DNA of 64,000 nt from Apricaphanius iberus (Eukaryota; Chordata; Actinopteri; Cyprinodontiformes; Aphaniidae), in NCBI GenBank assembly GCA_028564705.1, contig JAPXFQ010001965.1, forward strand, positions 186,001 to 250,000. The letters are read 5' to 3'. The notes under the pieces are model-generated. The model searched no databases, was not told where the DNA came from, and saw only the letters and a program-made list of their open reading frames with translations. The translations under genes were made by a program, and so were the position numbers. This document shows, piece by piece, positions 11,553-24,651 of the stretch; within the stretch, counting starts at the first letter, position 1, and the number at the start of each line of letters is the position of its first letter.

Positions 11553-11627
11553 CTTGCAAGCGACTGTCTTTTTGGACACAATTAGATGTATAAATTTGAA
11601 TTTACTGTCTGCATTAATTTATCCAGA

Positions 11628-11762
11628 AAGGATCATAATTATCTGCGATGGACTGGCTACCTATCTAGGGTGTACCCTGCCTCTCGCCCGATGAATGCTG
11701 GAGATAGGCACCAGCCCCTCCGAGACCCTTCGAGGATAAGCGGTTTAGATAATGGATGGATA
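11628..11762 (+). repeat. fish SINE/LINE 3'-type repeat with TGGATGGA tail
   Basis: Reads GCGATGGACTGGCTACCTAT, AGGGTGTACCCTGCCTCTCG, GAGATAGGCACCAGCCCCTC and GGATAAGCGGTTTAGATAAT, ending in GGATGGATAGAT. This is a very common dispersed sequence in fish genomes, usually the 3' part of LINE-dependent retroposons ending in a tetranucleotide tail. Recognition is from memory. Confidence 0.7.
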
Positions 11763-14409
11763 GATCATAATTATACTCATCTATTTAGTATACATAGCTA
11801 TTTGGTAAATATGTGAAGAATGATGTATGAAAGAGTACATGAGCTTTCAAATACTGTTCCAGCAGTCAAGCATGGTAGTGGCTGCATTTTGCTGCATCTT
11901 GCTGTGCTAGTGGTAGCTGTGCATTGCACAAGGTGGATGGTATGAAGACAGAATATCATCTCAGCATTCTTTAACTTCACCTTAAACAAACAGAAAGTTT
12001 AATCCTTTACAGGACAGAACAAGGACTCCAGAAACAAATGAAATCAGATTTTGGTATGAATACTCATCTTAGCATTAGGTGGTCAAGATACAACCGGCAA
12101 AGGGACTTGGGGACAACAAGTTTAGGTAGTGTTGCACTTGTTTATTCCAGCTTGTATGTATAACTTTGACAAAGTCTAAATGGAGGAATAAAAAAATAAA
12201 ATATATAAATCTAAACTTGAGCATCCTATTCCTTTTTTTACATTTCAAAAAAAAATATTATTTTTATGAAGAATCCATTCTGACAATGTACAAATGGATC
12301 AATGACAGTCTGAAAATAGAATAAGTAATAGTATTTTTGGCTATTGTAAGCTCATGTAAATACTTGGTTTGCAGCATACATAGAAACACCTTTGGCAGTA
12401 ATAGTTTTTATCTGCCTGGGCTGCACTATTTCCAACAATTTCCTAAATATAAATACATTAATTCAGTTTGTAGAGAACTGATTCCCAACAAATTTTGTCT
12501 CAAGGCACTACAAAAGGAAACAGACCAAAGTGATACAGAAAAATAATCTATTAGTCCAATCATTTAGACATATTCAAAGTCAGTTACAGGCATTTCAGTT
12601 CAATCCAGACAATAAAACACTGCAGTATATGTATTTCAATGCTCTACAAATTCTTCTTGAGTTCAGTTTTGTTTGAATTAAAATATCCATTCATCAGTCG
12701 GTCACATTTAGGCCCAGTCTTTGAAGCATTGTGACATTCTAATTTCTGTTTAAGCCTAATTGTTTTAGGTTTACGATTCTCTGAAACTTCAGCACTTGGA
12801 CATATGCTCTAAGTCTCTTTCTTTAGTGTACAGCAAAGTTCATCATAAATTCATTTCACGCAAGATGCCCAGGTCGCATGGCTCTAAAACAAGCCAAAAA
12901 GCCTGCATACTGCATACAACCGTCTGTCAAAAGGTTTCTGTTTGTGCAGAGGTTTAGGTTTGTTGATGATCAACTAGATATAGCTGTGTACTTATTTTTT
13001 TCCCCACAGTTTCCCATTCGTATCAAATGTGTTTTAGTAGACTAGTGTCTTAATTGTCTTGAAACTAGAAATCAATCATTTTTCTTACTTGTATTTCTCT
13101 AGATATATCTCATATTCACAAAGTAGGACATACAGTACACTTTTCATTTCTTAACATCAACCACTTTTGGTAGTGGGAAAAAAAGTGTATAGATATATGG
13201 TATAGCATCATTCTCCCCAGATTTACATACTCTGTGCAGTGTTCTAGATTTCAAGGTTAATCTAGAGCTCCTTAAGAACAAAAATTGGGCACTGAGAGAA
13301 TTTTACAAGGCAGATTTCAAGCTATGAAGCATAGGTAGAATATTAAGTAGCTCATACAAAAGGTAGAGGTCACACACAATAAGCATGATAAATTATTTCC
13401 ATTACAAATTTAATAGAGTTTATAGTGTATTGTAACTCTTTAGTAGTCCATTTCCATGCTAAAAGACTTACACTCATTTTTTGGTCTAATTAGAAGCTCA
13501 TCCATGAAAAGCGATACGAACCAATTTTGATGAGTCTGCTGGACCACAGCTTGGCTTGCTTATCAACAAGTGTGTCCTTGGAAGACCTGTGCCATCCATG
13601 TAAGTCAAGTATCGTAACAACTTGGAACTTGCAGCCACTTTGCACTCTGATTCAACCTGTTGAGCTTCTCATTGTAATGAATAATAATCACCATAAAAGA
13701 AGCATGAATTGTTGATATTATGCAAGGTTATGGTTGGAAAAAAAATCCCCATAACCATGCCCAAATGTCATTTGATTTGTCGTTCACAAATTCAACTTTT
13801 CCCCAAAGCAGAATGCTTTGATTAAGACCAACCCACAAAACACATCAGATTTTTGTTGTTAAAAACCTTGATGAATAGATTACTTGTAATCTTCCATCTT
13901 ATAAAACAGTTTTTTATCCACAAAATGATGATGTATTTAGTTGTATGTCATCGTTCCCTGAAGCAAATTTTATTTACACAGTTGCCCCATTTTTACTTTC
14001 AGTTTAGCTTTAAACATGTCAATTTCTGTCTTTTCAAATCCCCAAGCCACCACATGAAGCAATGTTGTCTGCTTTTGCCCTTAAACCTACATATATAAAT
14101 ATAATCACATTGAAACTGAGCATGTTGCATTACCTGCAAATCTATGTCTTTCTTAGAAAAAAAATATTAATATATTTATTTTCCCCTCCTATATTTGTAT
14201 GTTTATAATTCAGAGAGCTATGGTAAATGAAAGGAAACTGGACAATTTAATGGTGATTTTTTTTTTTTGTGAATTTGGTGCACTTTGTGTCCAACCTGTT
14301 TACCACAAAGATTTTCTTTTAATAGAAATAGAAGTAGAAGGATCAAATGTCCTATGTATTTTAAACAAAAACATATTTCATATGATGTTTTATGGGTTTT
14401 TAATGATTA
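11763..14409. other. AT-rich stretch, nothing recognised
   Basis: Unique-looking AT-rich sequence. Short frames at 12337, 13527 and 13853 (all plus) have no domain, no signal and no convincing splice context. Confidence 0.4.
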
Positions 14410-14417
14410 TACCATAG

Positions 14418-14903
14418 TCTGGGTGAATACTGGATTCTGATTGGCTGGAGGGTGTACGTTAAAAAGTGATAATGTACACCTAAGAAAGGCGCCCTGTCAA
14501 ATTGCCTGATGACAATTAAAAATTATTGCGCTGGCTAAAATGGTAACAGTGACTCAACGTTATTTCACAGTTGACTCATCGCTGTGGCCACGTTGCTTGG
14601 CTACGCCTGTATACGGCAGATATTAAATCGTGCGCTCAACTTATAAAAAAAACACTCACGATTTTAACTCTAAAACACATTAAAGTATTATTAATTGATT
14701 AAATATTTATTTATTTCATAAGTGACCATGGTATAAGCGGGATAATGCCCTTCGAGGTGTCCATTATCAGAAAATAATGGACTTTGAGGAAGCAATCATC
14801 TTCTGCTTCGCATCGGACGTGTCGTCCATTATTTTCTGATAATGGACACCTGGAAGGGCATTATCCCTTACGTAAAGTTCAGCCAAATAAGAATGCACCC
14901 ATT
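14418..14903. mobile_element. hAT-type MITE with perfect 8-bp target duplication
   Basis: TACCATAG at 14410-14417 is repeated exactly at 14904-14911. The element starts TCTGGGTGAATACTGGATTC and its right end, reverse complemented, starts AATGGGTGCATTCTTATTTG; both ends continue into a shared GGCTG motif. The 486-bp interior has no transposase but contains a strong hairpin near the right end. Duplication length and short imperfect termini point to hAT mobilisation. Confidence 0.75.
14739..14867. repeat. 43-bp inverted repeat (hairpin) inside the MITE
   Basis: Arms at 14739-14781 and 14825-14867 are complementary at 42 of 43 positions, separated by a 43-base loop. The left arm begins GGGATAATGCCCTTCGAGG. 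This is a very stable potential stem-loop. Confidence 0.9.
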
Positions 14904-14911
14904 TACCATAG

Positions 14912-17900
14912 TTGATTTTTTAGTGACTGAAGTAACCCCTTTTGGTTATATACGTATTTGCCTTTCTTCCATAGCTTAAATTAGAAAAAAAGAAGTAATT
15001 ATGTAAAAAATCGCACAATATAATCTTGGCCCTAGTTTTGTTCAACCCTGTAACAACATACCAGTCTCCCTCTTTTTAAAAATAACTGTTAAGTTCAACT
15101 TTCTTAGCACCCAGGAAGTGACATCACTTAAGTATAGAGAGCGGTAAAATATTAGCATACTTTCTGACCTACATTTGATTGTTTTTATCATCAAACTGAT
15201 ATCGTCAAGCTCAACCTTTAAACACTGTTATATGCAGAAATAATATTTATGATTGCTTTTGAAATAACTAATGATTGTATATAAAAAATATATTCATCTC
15301 TTGTTTTTCTCGTTTTTATATGCTGCTCTAAACACTGGCTAATATGGACTTAAAGGATACTTTTAGCGAAAATCTTCAACCCCTTAACAATCAATCCTGT
15401 TACAAAAAAGCTGCTTTTAAACAACGAAAATAGCAAAAATATTCTTAATAATGTTTGAGATTTAAGGCCTAAGGTAAATAAACATAGTTTCTCTGCAGTA
15501 CAAATACTCCATCAGATGCAATGTTGAGAAACGATTTAATGTCTGTGGCTTTTTCAGTAACCAGAGCCCCCAAAGTACACCAAATTCAGAGAATTACCGT
15601 TTTAGAATTTTGGCTCTAACTAAGAGTAAGTTAGAAAAACAAGTCACCAAATTCACATCCTGTTCCTACCATAGATACTGCAGGAAAATAATGAGTATTG
15701 GACTGAAGCCGCTAATCAAGCCTTGGACACAAGTTGATCTTACTGAGATTAAAAGATGCTGATTCACTGGTTTTCAGATAGAATAATGTTGGTGCATTGA
15801 TTACCACTGCTATCTCAGGAAAAGAAGATTCCTGATTATAAAATTGGCTAGACTCCATGGGCAGAGTTTCCATGTTCTCTACACTCAACAACTTTTGCAA
15901 TGCAGTGCAGATAAAATGTATGAAATTAGCAGAACTGCTTTAGAATTTAACAGAATTTCCACAAAATAAGCTAAAATAACATATCCCTTAATATATTTAT
16001 ATATGTATAATGTAGTACATTATGTCAGCTAGTATTTTCCTCCAAAGCACTCCTTATGCATACAGTCTTTCAAAAATGTATTTTTCTCACCCCTACTGAA
16101 AAGCAATAATGTATCCATTATGTTTCATAGACCAAACGCCTACAAACTGCAATTAACTGGCGTCTATGCATCACCAGCCTAAACAATAATTCTCCAAAAA
16201 ATGTTTCAAACAGTAAAATAAAATGGACTGTAATAATTTGAATATCATTGTTGTAAATTCAGGGATTGTTCTTTGAGATGTATATTTGTTCAGCATTTGT
16301 GCTGAAGCAGCTCTTATTGGAAAACTATGAGTGTTACAGTCTGCGGCGATGTTGATGGGGTTAAGTTAACATAACCTTTCATTTAATTAGTTACAATGTA
16401 AAACATGTTTATTTCTTTTTAAGAGAGGTACTGTAGTTATCAATTGTAGAGGCATTGCTCAGTATGATTCCACAAATATATGGTTCTTATTTCTTTTCCT
16501 TAAGGTTACGTCCTCCATGCTGTCTTCATATGGCTTCAGTATTACTGGAAGAGCGATCTATTTTTCTTGCAAGAATAGAGCCAAAAATATTCATGTCATG
16601 TTTACTGAAAGTAGGCTGAGTAATTTAAGATGGCCTTTGAAAGATTAAGGTGCTCTTAGGCAGTTATTGTTGTTTTTGTTGTTTGTTCATTTTTCTTTTT
16701 TACTCTCTTAAAACTACATCCAAACAACATAGTAATTTTATTTTACAACAAAAAAAGGTGGATCAAAAAATACTTTAGCATGATAAAACATCCAAGGTCT
16801 CTGACAAGGAAACACGTACATAGATGCTTTAACAATTAATTTTCTTTTTGAAACAAACTCTTGGTATATATAAAAAAAAAAGTTTGGGTTAGTAAGTATT
16901 GGAGGAAGTGAATGAAGTCTTATTTGTGAGATATGTTTTGTTTGTGTGTTGGAAAATATTTTACAGATCTGGAAATATCACAGTTGCAGTGAAAACAATG
17001 AAATAAAACAACATCTGCTTTTTGTGCAACAGATTTCACAAAGGACAGTTAATAAAGGACAGCAAAAGCTGAATTTCACAGAAGATAAACAAACTGACCA
17101 TGTTTTTTTGGAATCTCTTTAGGACTAGAGAAGTGTCCTTTAAACTAGAAGAGACTGTTCAGCAAGAATGAAAAAAACATTATATGGCTTTGTCAAAGCT
17201 TTTCAAAAATCTTTTGCTCGGATCACAATTTTTTGCTTTTTCTATCATACTCCAAGTGGAAAAATAACCAAAAAACATAACTTATGGTATTCTTTAACAA
17301 GAGAGTAAAGTAATAACAGGTCCTTTATAAAAATGTTTCAGAAACAGTGACTTGACATGCATTTTATAATGCACACTGTATATTGCATCACGTTTGTTCA
17401 CATACAGTACCTTCCTAAATGTATCAGTTCAAGGAAAGATCAAGTTGAACAATTTAGCTATGTCACCATAACAGCAGTCAGAAAAGCAGCCTCTTTTATC
17501 AAATATTCCAAGTCAGGCAAGAGCGTCCAAAAGGCCAGCTGTAGCTGTAGAATATGCACCAGCTCGTGCTCTTTTTCAAAGGTCTCTGCTTTTGTTCTGA
17601 AGCTTATCTGACTGCTTTCAGTATAAAAATAATTCTATCCTGGTGTAATCATTGACACCATGTCTTTGATAACAAACGGAGCAAAACTGGTCACACTGGT
17701 AACTTGGCAGATGGTGGTTCAGAAATTACTTTTCTTTTAGGATTTTTTCCTCGTATAAATTCAAGAATAGAAATACACACAGAACATCCTAATTTTAGAG
17801 GGAAATTGTTTGGTTTTTAAATGTTGCTATTGTTGCTTGTATTGTGATTTTATCATTGAACCAATAGAAAGCTTAGGACTCGTGAATGGGAGCAATTTTG

Positions 17901-20252
17901 TGATTAGTGTTTCTTCCTCCCAGCCCCTGACACGGAACAAACATTGAATTGCCTATTGAATCCTCTGAATGATACAAAATACATTAAAAACACAAGGCAA
18001 AAGCCCGAGAAGCAACAGCTCAGTAAATAGATGGCAAATGTGGTCATAGCAAAAAGAACCAAAACAATAGATGTATGTTTTAATTATTTTTACACCAGAG
18101 TTTTCTATCATTCATTTTTTTATATCAAAGTGGCAATAAACATGCAAAAAAACATGTTTTTATTTTGTTTTTACTAACTATCGCAAAGAAAAGTCGGTAA
18201 ACGTAATTTTTGGATAAAATGAACACCAAACAAGAACGCATATTAATTTGGAGCTACATACCTTAAGAGGACAATGCATGAAAAATTTAAGTGACTTATA
18301 ACATTAGTTTAAAGCTGTACAGAAACATTTTAAGAAAAAAAAAAAAGGTTGCAATGATAACAATATTCACACTCACCCAAAAAACAATTTGTTTTGAAAG
18401 AGCATCCTTTTTATGATTCTCACTAGTTCAATCAACAAAAGGCTTCTATACCGTCTGCTTAACTATAAAAAATAGTTTTAAAGTGGAGGCATTTGATCTG
18501 AAACACAAGCATTACACATTTATTAATATAATGCACAGTTTCTACATATTTTGCAAAAGTTGGAGAAAATCGAGGACAAAGCACATTTTGTAGATGATAA
18601 AATCCTGAACCCCTTTCTATTAATCGGTGTTAATATCATCATTAATGAGCTGTGTCATTTATAGCTTCAAAGACCCTGTTGCAGTATTGATGTCATGGTT
18701 CAATACACAGAGGGAGAATACGGCTGTGGAGATTGATTAATCAAATGTGGAACCAAACTGCACAAGCATCATTTGCACGCACTGCAGTTACGATGCATCA
18801 GCTGCAAAATTAATCCCTTTATTGTTGAAATTAGCTTTCTGGACTTTAAATTACCACATTATTTAATCGATTCAAAACAGTTTATTTATATGCCTCTGAA
18901 CTTTTATTTCTTTGTGAATATTTATCATGTAACCTGTCTATAAATCAGGATGTATATTATTTTAATATAGGGCATTTATAAAGGCATTTATGTTTTAATC
19001 TTTTGAGATAATAATTATTTTTGGTAATGCTGATATACTTTTTTTCTTTGCTTTACTAAATCTGCTGAATAATCCCAGATTTATTTAATGGTGTTGGATG
19101 TTTTTAACTGAATGTAATCAATACAAACGCCTGAGTCAACACCAACATACCAACAACCATCATCAACACGTTACAAAAGCCCTCAAGGCCATTAAACTAT
19201 ACACAATTACCGATTGACATTGAGAGGTCAAGACACACAAACTAAGCGGTGCCATAAGGTTATGTGCGCATTGTGATGAAGTAGCTGAGGATTTGTGTCT
19301 CTTTGACAACATAGGGTGGAGGATTATACAATTTGCAATTAAGAGCAAAACAAACAAAGTTGGTTATTGTTGGTTGTTCTAAGCAATTATGTTCCAAGAA
19401 GGACTTTCTGAGTAAATGCTTGGCTGTAAACCATAGTGATGCCGCCACAAGAGAGGAGCATTTGTGGGGGATTTTGACTAAGTGTATTGTGAGTCTGTGG
19501 GCTTGGTAACCACTGAGCTACTTATCTTACATCCCCAGAGTACAGACCAAAACTGCTTACAAGCATCTTCTATAAATTATTCACCACTGTGTTGTAACAT
19601 ACATTTATAAATTAAATATATTATGTATTATCAAATATAATTAGGTAGGGATTACACTTTGCATTGAGTTCATAGGCTGATAATCTCACTTAGAATAACC
19701 AACAGCAAATAGTCTTGCAATAAGAAACATTTTCAGCATCTAAAAGAGTGATGGATAACAGAGTAGAGCGATAATGTTTGAAATAAAAATGTGTGTTCAC
19801 TTGGGGAATTATGTTGCCTAAGAAAAGCTGGAGACAAAGGAACACAAAGTTTCAGCTCAGTGTAAGTGCATATATGCAACCGTTGGAAGAATATAGGTGG
19901 GTTAAAAACAGGACACTATAGTGACAAAGTTACAAGTCATATGTATGGGCCATCTCTAATTATGCTTATAATAAACAGTGACACACACTAACATTCTTGA
20001 AGTCACATACATCGTTGAACTTTTTAAAACTTTTTTTTTTATCCTTTTCTGGTGATATTAGTAGATATTATGTTGATATATCTTAAAACCAATCCAAAAA
20101 AAAACACCAAAACACACACAAAAAACCCAGTAATTATCAGTTTTTGTCTTAAGCCATCTTATCCAATAGCATGGACCTAAAAAGAATCAAACTGTTTAAT
20201 GGGGGGGATTTTGTTTAAAATTAGTTTGTTTAAAACAATAATTGAACAGTTT
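14912..20252. other. long AT-rich stretch, mostly unique
   Basis: No gene, repeat family or splice-flanked exon could be supported. Frames at 15712 (minus), 17357 (plus), 19163 and 19260 (minus) are short and featureless. About 18610-18870 is less simple in composition and rich in ATTGATTAATC / AAATTAATCC-like homeodomain motifs, so it may be a conserved noncoding element; this is a guess. Confidence 0.4.
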
Positions 20253-20476
20253 AATTAATTTTGATGATTTTCTTCTAAAGACTTTTTAAGGTGAAAAAAA
20301 GGTTTTCTTTATCCTGATATATTCTGACTGCCAAGCCTGCAGTCTTCCTCAGAAGCTCTTCAGAGGAAGACTACAGGCTTAGCAGTCAAAAGATGCCAAG
20401 GTAAAGAAAAACAATCTTCTTTTTTTGCACTTTAAAAATCCTTAGTGTTTAAGAAGAAAATCATCCAAATTAATTA
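20253..20476. repeat. fold-back repeat, about 105-bp arms
   Basis: The sequence from TAATTAATTTTGATGATTTT pairs with the reverse complement of the segment ending CATCCAAATTAATTA. The centre is a tight hairpin, AAGCCTGCAGTCTTCCTC against GAGGAAGACTACAGGCTT (one mismatch). The outer arms are imperfect. It looks like a small fold-back MITE; no target duplication was identified. Confidence 0.7.
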
Positions 20477-22019
20477 CCATGGACACAAAATGAACCTTTT
20501 TCCTTATTTCCATGTGGGTACCTGTAGGTTTTATGTTCGACTCATGTCCTATCACTAATTAGCACTGTGTCCTATTTCACAATTTTCCATTTCTTTATCT
20601 CAGTGCATCTTTGTTTTATGTGGAAGCAATAGGAACAATTGCTATACAGGACCATATACTATAAATCTTTGTTAAAAACTTTGTCTTGCAATCTAGTAAT
20701 TTGCATTCTGCAGAGTGACATATTCTCAAGAGCCTACATAAGAGATGGAAAGAGCACTAGTGTATTAGTACTATTTATTTTATGTCTGCAAAAGTGAGGC
20801 AATGTATGATTTAGTGATTCAAAAACTGCATAATGTTGGACATTTTTACTGTTTGGACATCCATCTAAATATCGAATGTTATTTTCTGCATATCTTAGAT
20901 AATTATTTATTTACAAAAATAAAGACTACTAAGAGTTTTTACTTCAAAAAGCACATAAGAAGTGATTGTTTTATCTTTAACCATAATGGATAAAACAGGA
21001 GTATCGTGATACTCAATTTGTGAATGAATACTGATCAAAATATAAATACTGTATTGAAATAAGGTGCCCATGTTCACAGAACTATTGTATAAGTCAAAAA
21101 GAAAATAAGTACCTGACCTGCTAACTTTTAAGTAATTGCAATAATATCACTGCACTGCAGCCATATTAAATGGGATTTTTTTTTCCTAATACAAGAGATT
21201 GGCTAAGTGCCACTCCAATATAAACTGAAATGTGTGGTATGGTAAGATTGACATTTTATAAATTAGAAGTCTTTACGGCGCACTCATGGATTTTTACTGC
21301 CACCCTCAGGCTGATACATAAAAGTGCAATTAATCTTAAGACCTACCAGCATGGAGCCTGAAGATATTTTTCCCCAACTCCAGTTTTACTACATACTAAG
21401 AATGTTGAAAACTATGTCTACAATGAAAAACACGTTTTCCTCTAAATATGAACCTGTGACAATATTCTTACTGTTGTCCATGTATTTTGCTATTTGTATT
21501 TGCTTCTTCCTGAAAACACTGAGCCATCTTCGGTCGGAAATGGGGAACATTCAAAATCTCACAATGTTCCCTTTGTTACACATCTGCCGCATGACCTGGA
21601 TACACAACATGAGGAGTATTCTCAAGTGCTGAGTTCAGATGTTGTATTTTAGTCGTTTGCTCAGATTAAAATGTTTCAAATCAACAGGAACACTTTTTAT
21701 GTATTGTCAATTTTTAAGGCTGTATAAAATGTTGACTACTGAATGTTTATATCACAAGTACAGCTAATAACATGCCATTAGGTACTGAAATGTAAACTGC
21801 ATGACAATAACAACAAAAAAGCTAACTATCAAAAGGACAAGCACAGCAAAAGCTTAAAACGTCTAAGTGATAATGTACAGTTTGTTTCATTAATAGATAT
21901 AGTGAAGAATAGAAGGGAGATCATTTTACAGATTTTTAAAAAATGCATAGTTTACAGTAAAGATGTTAAATGTGAAAGAAAAATGACGATGGCCCAGAAT
22001 TAGCACAGCAATACAAAAG
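20477..22019. other. AT-rich stretch, nothing recognised
   Basis: Frames at 20802-20993 and 21324-21632 (plus) have no recognisable domain. The latter has one hydrophobic stretch but no upstream promoter or splice context that would support it. Confidence 0.4.
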
Positions 22020-22090
22020 CCACAACGCTACAAAATAAACCACAACACAACCAAATTAACCACAACGCTACAAAATAAACCACAACACAA
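22020..22090. repeat. two-copy 40-bp tandem repeat
   Basis: CCACAACGCTACAAAATAAA continuing into CCACAACACAA occurs at 22020-22050 and again at 22060-22090. The sequence that follows (AAAGCTACACCGGAAGT) resembles a dispersed fish repeat that often borders GGAAGT motifs. Confidence 0.8.
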
Positions 22091-22529
22091 AAGCTACACC
22101 GGAAGTTATACTGCTTTATTTTCCCGGAAGTGATACTTCATGAAGCGGTCCAAATACATGGGATGCGGCAGGAGACTTTGGGAAACTGCTCGAGAGTAAA
22201 ACACCGATGGGAAGTAATGCTTATTTATTTCGGTAGGCGCTTTATAAATGCTGTTAACTTTGATGTATAAAAAATAGTTATTACATGTTCAACGTAGTAA
22301 TGTGGCCTCTTCATGAGGACCATTTTAATTATTAAAGTTGTTAAATTGAATCAAATCAACTTGCTTCTTTGGAGTGCGTTTGATTCATTGCCAAGGGCTA
22401 ACCCTTCATACAACTCATCTCTGGTAGCCATAGCGACCTGCTATTTGACAATAGAGTTCATTCTGAGGAATACATATATTTATCAGGTTAATTCCCAGTT
22501 GGTACCCAAGGGGCAAACTCCGCTTAAAA

Positions 22530-23295
22530 TATGTGAAACCAACCCAGAAGTGACAAACATTGCAGTTCAGCCCTCATCTGCTGGGGTCTGGCTGCAAAAA
22601 GGAGCAACTTCCCATTGACTCCCATGTTAAAAAGGCCAACTTTACAGCAAAAATAAACATGTTTAAACCCTGGTTCAAAAAACATTTTGGGTTAGATAGT
22701 TCAGGTTTACCATCATGACAACTCTGAGGGGGGTGAATTTTTTTCTAACTTCTCAGTTTATTTGTAATTTAATTTTGAAATTATGAATAATTAGGGGCGT
22801 GTCCATTTGATTGACAGGTCCGTCTAGGCTAACGCTGGTGGCTAATGGTGGCTAACTGTAGCTAATAGCTGCTCCGTAGTCTGCTGTCTGCGGCAGACCT
22901 GGTCAGAGCAGGAGACTCAAGACCGGGAGACGGCTAGATCAGGCTGGAAGACTACAGAGTTGGATTCTAGACAGACTGGATGATCGCTGGTTAGATCAGT
23001 ACGGGTGTGAGGAACACAGCTGGAGGCATAAACTAATGGATGTCTGATGTGAGGTGAGTCGAAAGACCTTTTGTTTTTTTAGAGGATCTGAGTTTTCATT
23101 ATGACTTTTTTTGCTTTTTTGATGTGTTGTTAAGATGAGCCTCTTTGCCCATTTTTGGAGTTTCTGAGAGTGACGAGGCGAGTGACGCGGACAAGATGGC
23201 GACGGTGGGAACCGCCCAGTTGGCTTCATTTTTGCTTTTCAGAAACCTATGGGTGACGTCAACGAGGCTTTGTCTAATTATATACAGTCTATGCT
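22530..23295. repeat. dispersed fish repeat, unclassified
   Basis: Contains CAGCCCTCATCTGCTGGGGT, CTTCCCATTGACTCCCATGT, AATAAACATGTTTAAACCCT and, at its right end, ATGGGTGACGTCAACGAGGC followed by TATATACAGTCTATG. I recognise these phrases as a common fish interspersed repeat. No clear terminal inverted repeats were seen, so the class is unknown. The minus-strand 77-codon frame at 22996-23229 lies inside it. Confidence 0.55.
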
Positions 23296-23389
23296 GGTAT
23301 TTTAAGGAATAATTAAATTAATAATTCATCAATTATTAAATTAATATTACCAATATAGCCAGATAGACGATAACCATCGACATCACTGG

Positions 23390-23830
23390 TTCTCCCAGAT
23401 TTGCCTAAAACGGCAATCAGTCTGCTCAGATCTATGCTCCTGAAATATGGAACAAACTTCCTGAAGACTGCAAAGCTGCTTAAACACAGAACTGCTTTAA
23501 ATAAAAACTTAAAACTCGTCTGTTTGGAGCTGCCTTCTGAGTAAACGAATATGGCCCTTAATTGCTGTTTACTTTCTCTAATCTTGTATTTTATATATAT
23601 TTTTTAAATATACTTTTATGCTTAACTGCTGATTTTTAAAAAGATTTCTGTAATGTTGTATTTTTTACGCTTTTCATGTTTTATGCTAATGCTTTATTCT
23701 GAATTTTGTTTTTACTTTCCGTGGTTTAATCATATGTTTGGTTTATTTCTTTACCACCGAATATGTTACAGCACCTCGAATTACCTTGTTATTTAAAGTT
23801 TGCTATATAAGTAAAATTGCCTTGCCATGT
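23390..23830 (+). mobile_element. 5'-truncated L2/CR1-group LINE, 3' end
   Basis: The plus-strand frame at the left end reads YAPEIWNKLPEDCKAA, a stop, then KLKTRLFGAAF, the conserved C-terminus of the reverse-transcriptase protein of fish L2-like LINEs. It is followed by an AT-rich 3' UTR ending in GTTTGCTATATAAGTAAAATTGCCTTGCC, the usual tail. Several stops show it is decayed. It may belong to the same family as the element at 61.5-64 kb, whose own 3' end lies outside the window. Confidence 0.75.
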
Positions 23831-23994
23831 GTCTCTGTGTTTTTGGAAGAGATATCTTAATTTGGTTTTAGTTTTTCATGCCAAACTTTGAGTACCAGTC
23901 CCCTTTAGACGGGCAGTTTTTTGCTAACATTGTGTTCAAGCAAACAAACCAAATTCCAAGCCACTTAAGCAAAACCTCTTGGATGAGTTTAAAC

Positions 23995-24643
23995 TAGGGA
24001 TGTTCGATATTGGCTTTTCTACCGATATCGGATATATCGATATAGCCTAACACATAATTTACGATACCGATATAAACCGATACCGATATTTAGGGACCCT
24101 CCCTCATAAAAAACAAAAACTACTAAACCCTTTTAGGTAACTACAATGAAATATCATGTATCATGCATACTTGAGTTTGACAAATGTAGAAAATGTAATA
24201 AGTACTAGAATTTTAGTTAGGCAATTGAAAAAAATGACATTTTTATTTTGTCTTCAAAAGTAGCTGGAACATTTTGTCACACAGAGAATAGTGACAAAGC
24301 CCCACCACTCAGGACAAATTTCTACTTTTAGAAAATGTAAACAACATTATATCTTTGTGGCTGATGACGTCACCAAGTGCGCCCGATATACGGTCAAAGT
24401 TGGCCCAGATATATTGCAAGTGATCTCAAACAAATACTATCTCAAAAACTAAACCTCAAATTAGTCATATTTTTACATTCTGAGAGAGAAAAGAAGTAGC
24501 TTAAGAGTTTGATTTATGTGTATGGTGTGAAAAACTCATCTCATTAAAAAAAATAAAAACCGATACTGATATTTTCCGATATTACAGTTTAATGCCAGTA
24601 TCGGCCGATAATGACTTCAGGCCGGTAATATCGGACATTCCTA
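23995..24643. mobile_element. hAT-type MITE, TAGGGATGTTCGATATTGGC family
   Basis: Ends TAGGGATGTTCGATATTGGC and, reverse complemented, TAGGAATGTCCGATATTACC. Flanked by GTTTAAAC (23987-23994) and GTTTAAAA (24644-24651), an 8-bp target duplication with one mismatch. Both subterminal regions are packed with CCGATATC/CGATACCGATAT motifs. No transposase frame. Confidence 0.8.
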
Positions 24644-24651
24644 GTTTAAAA

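Noticed and set aside
22020..22090. Repeat-spacer look suggesting a CRISPR-like array
   Set aside because: Only two units with no distinct spacers, in a vertebrate genome; it is a short tandem duplication.
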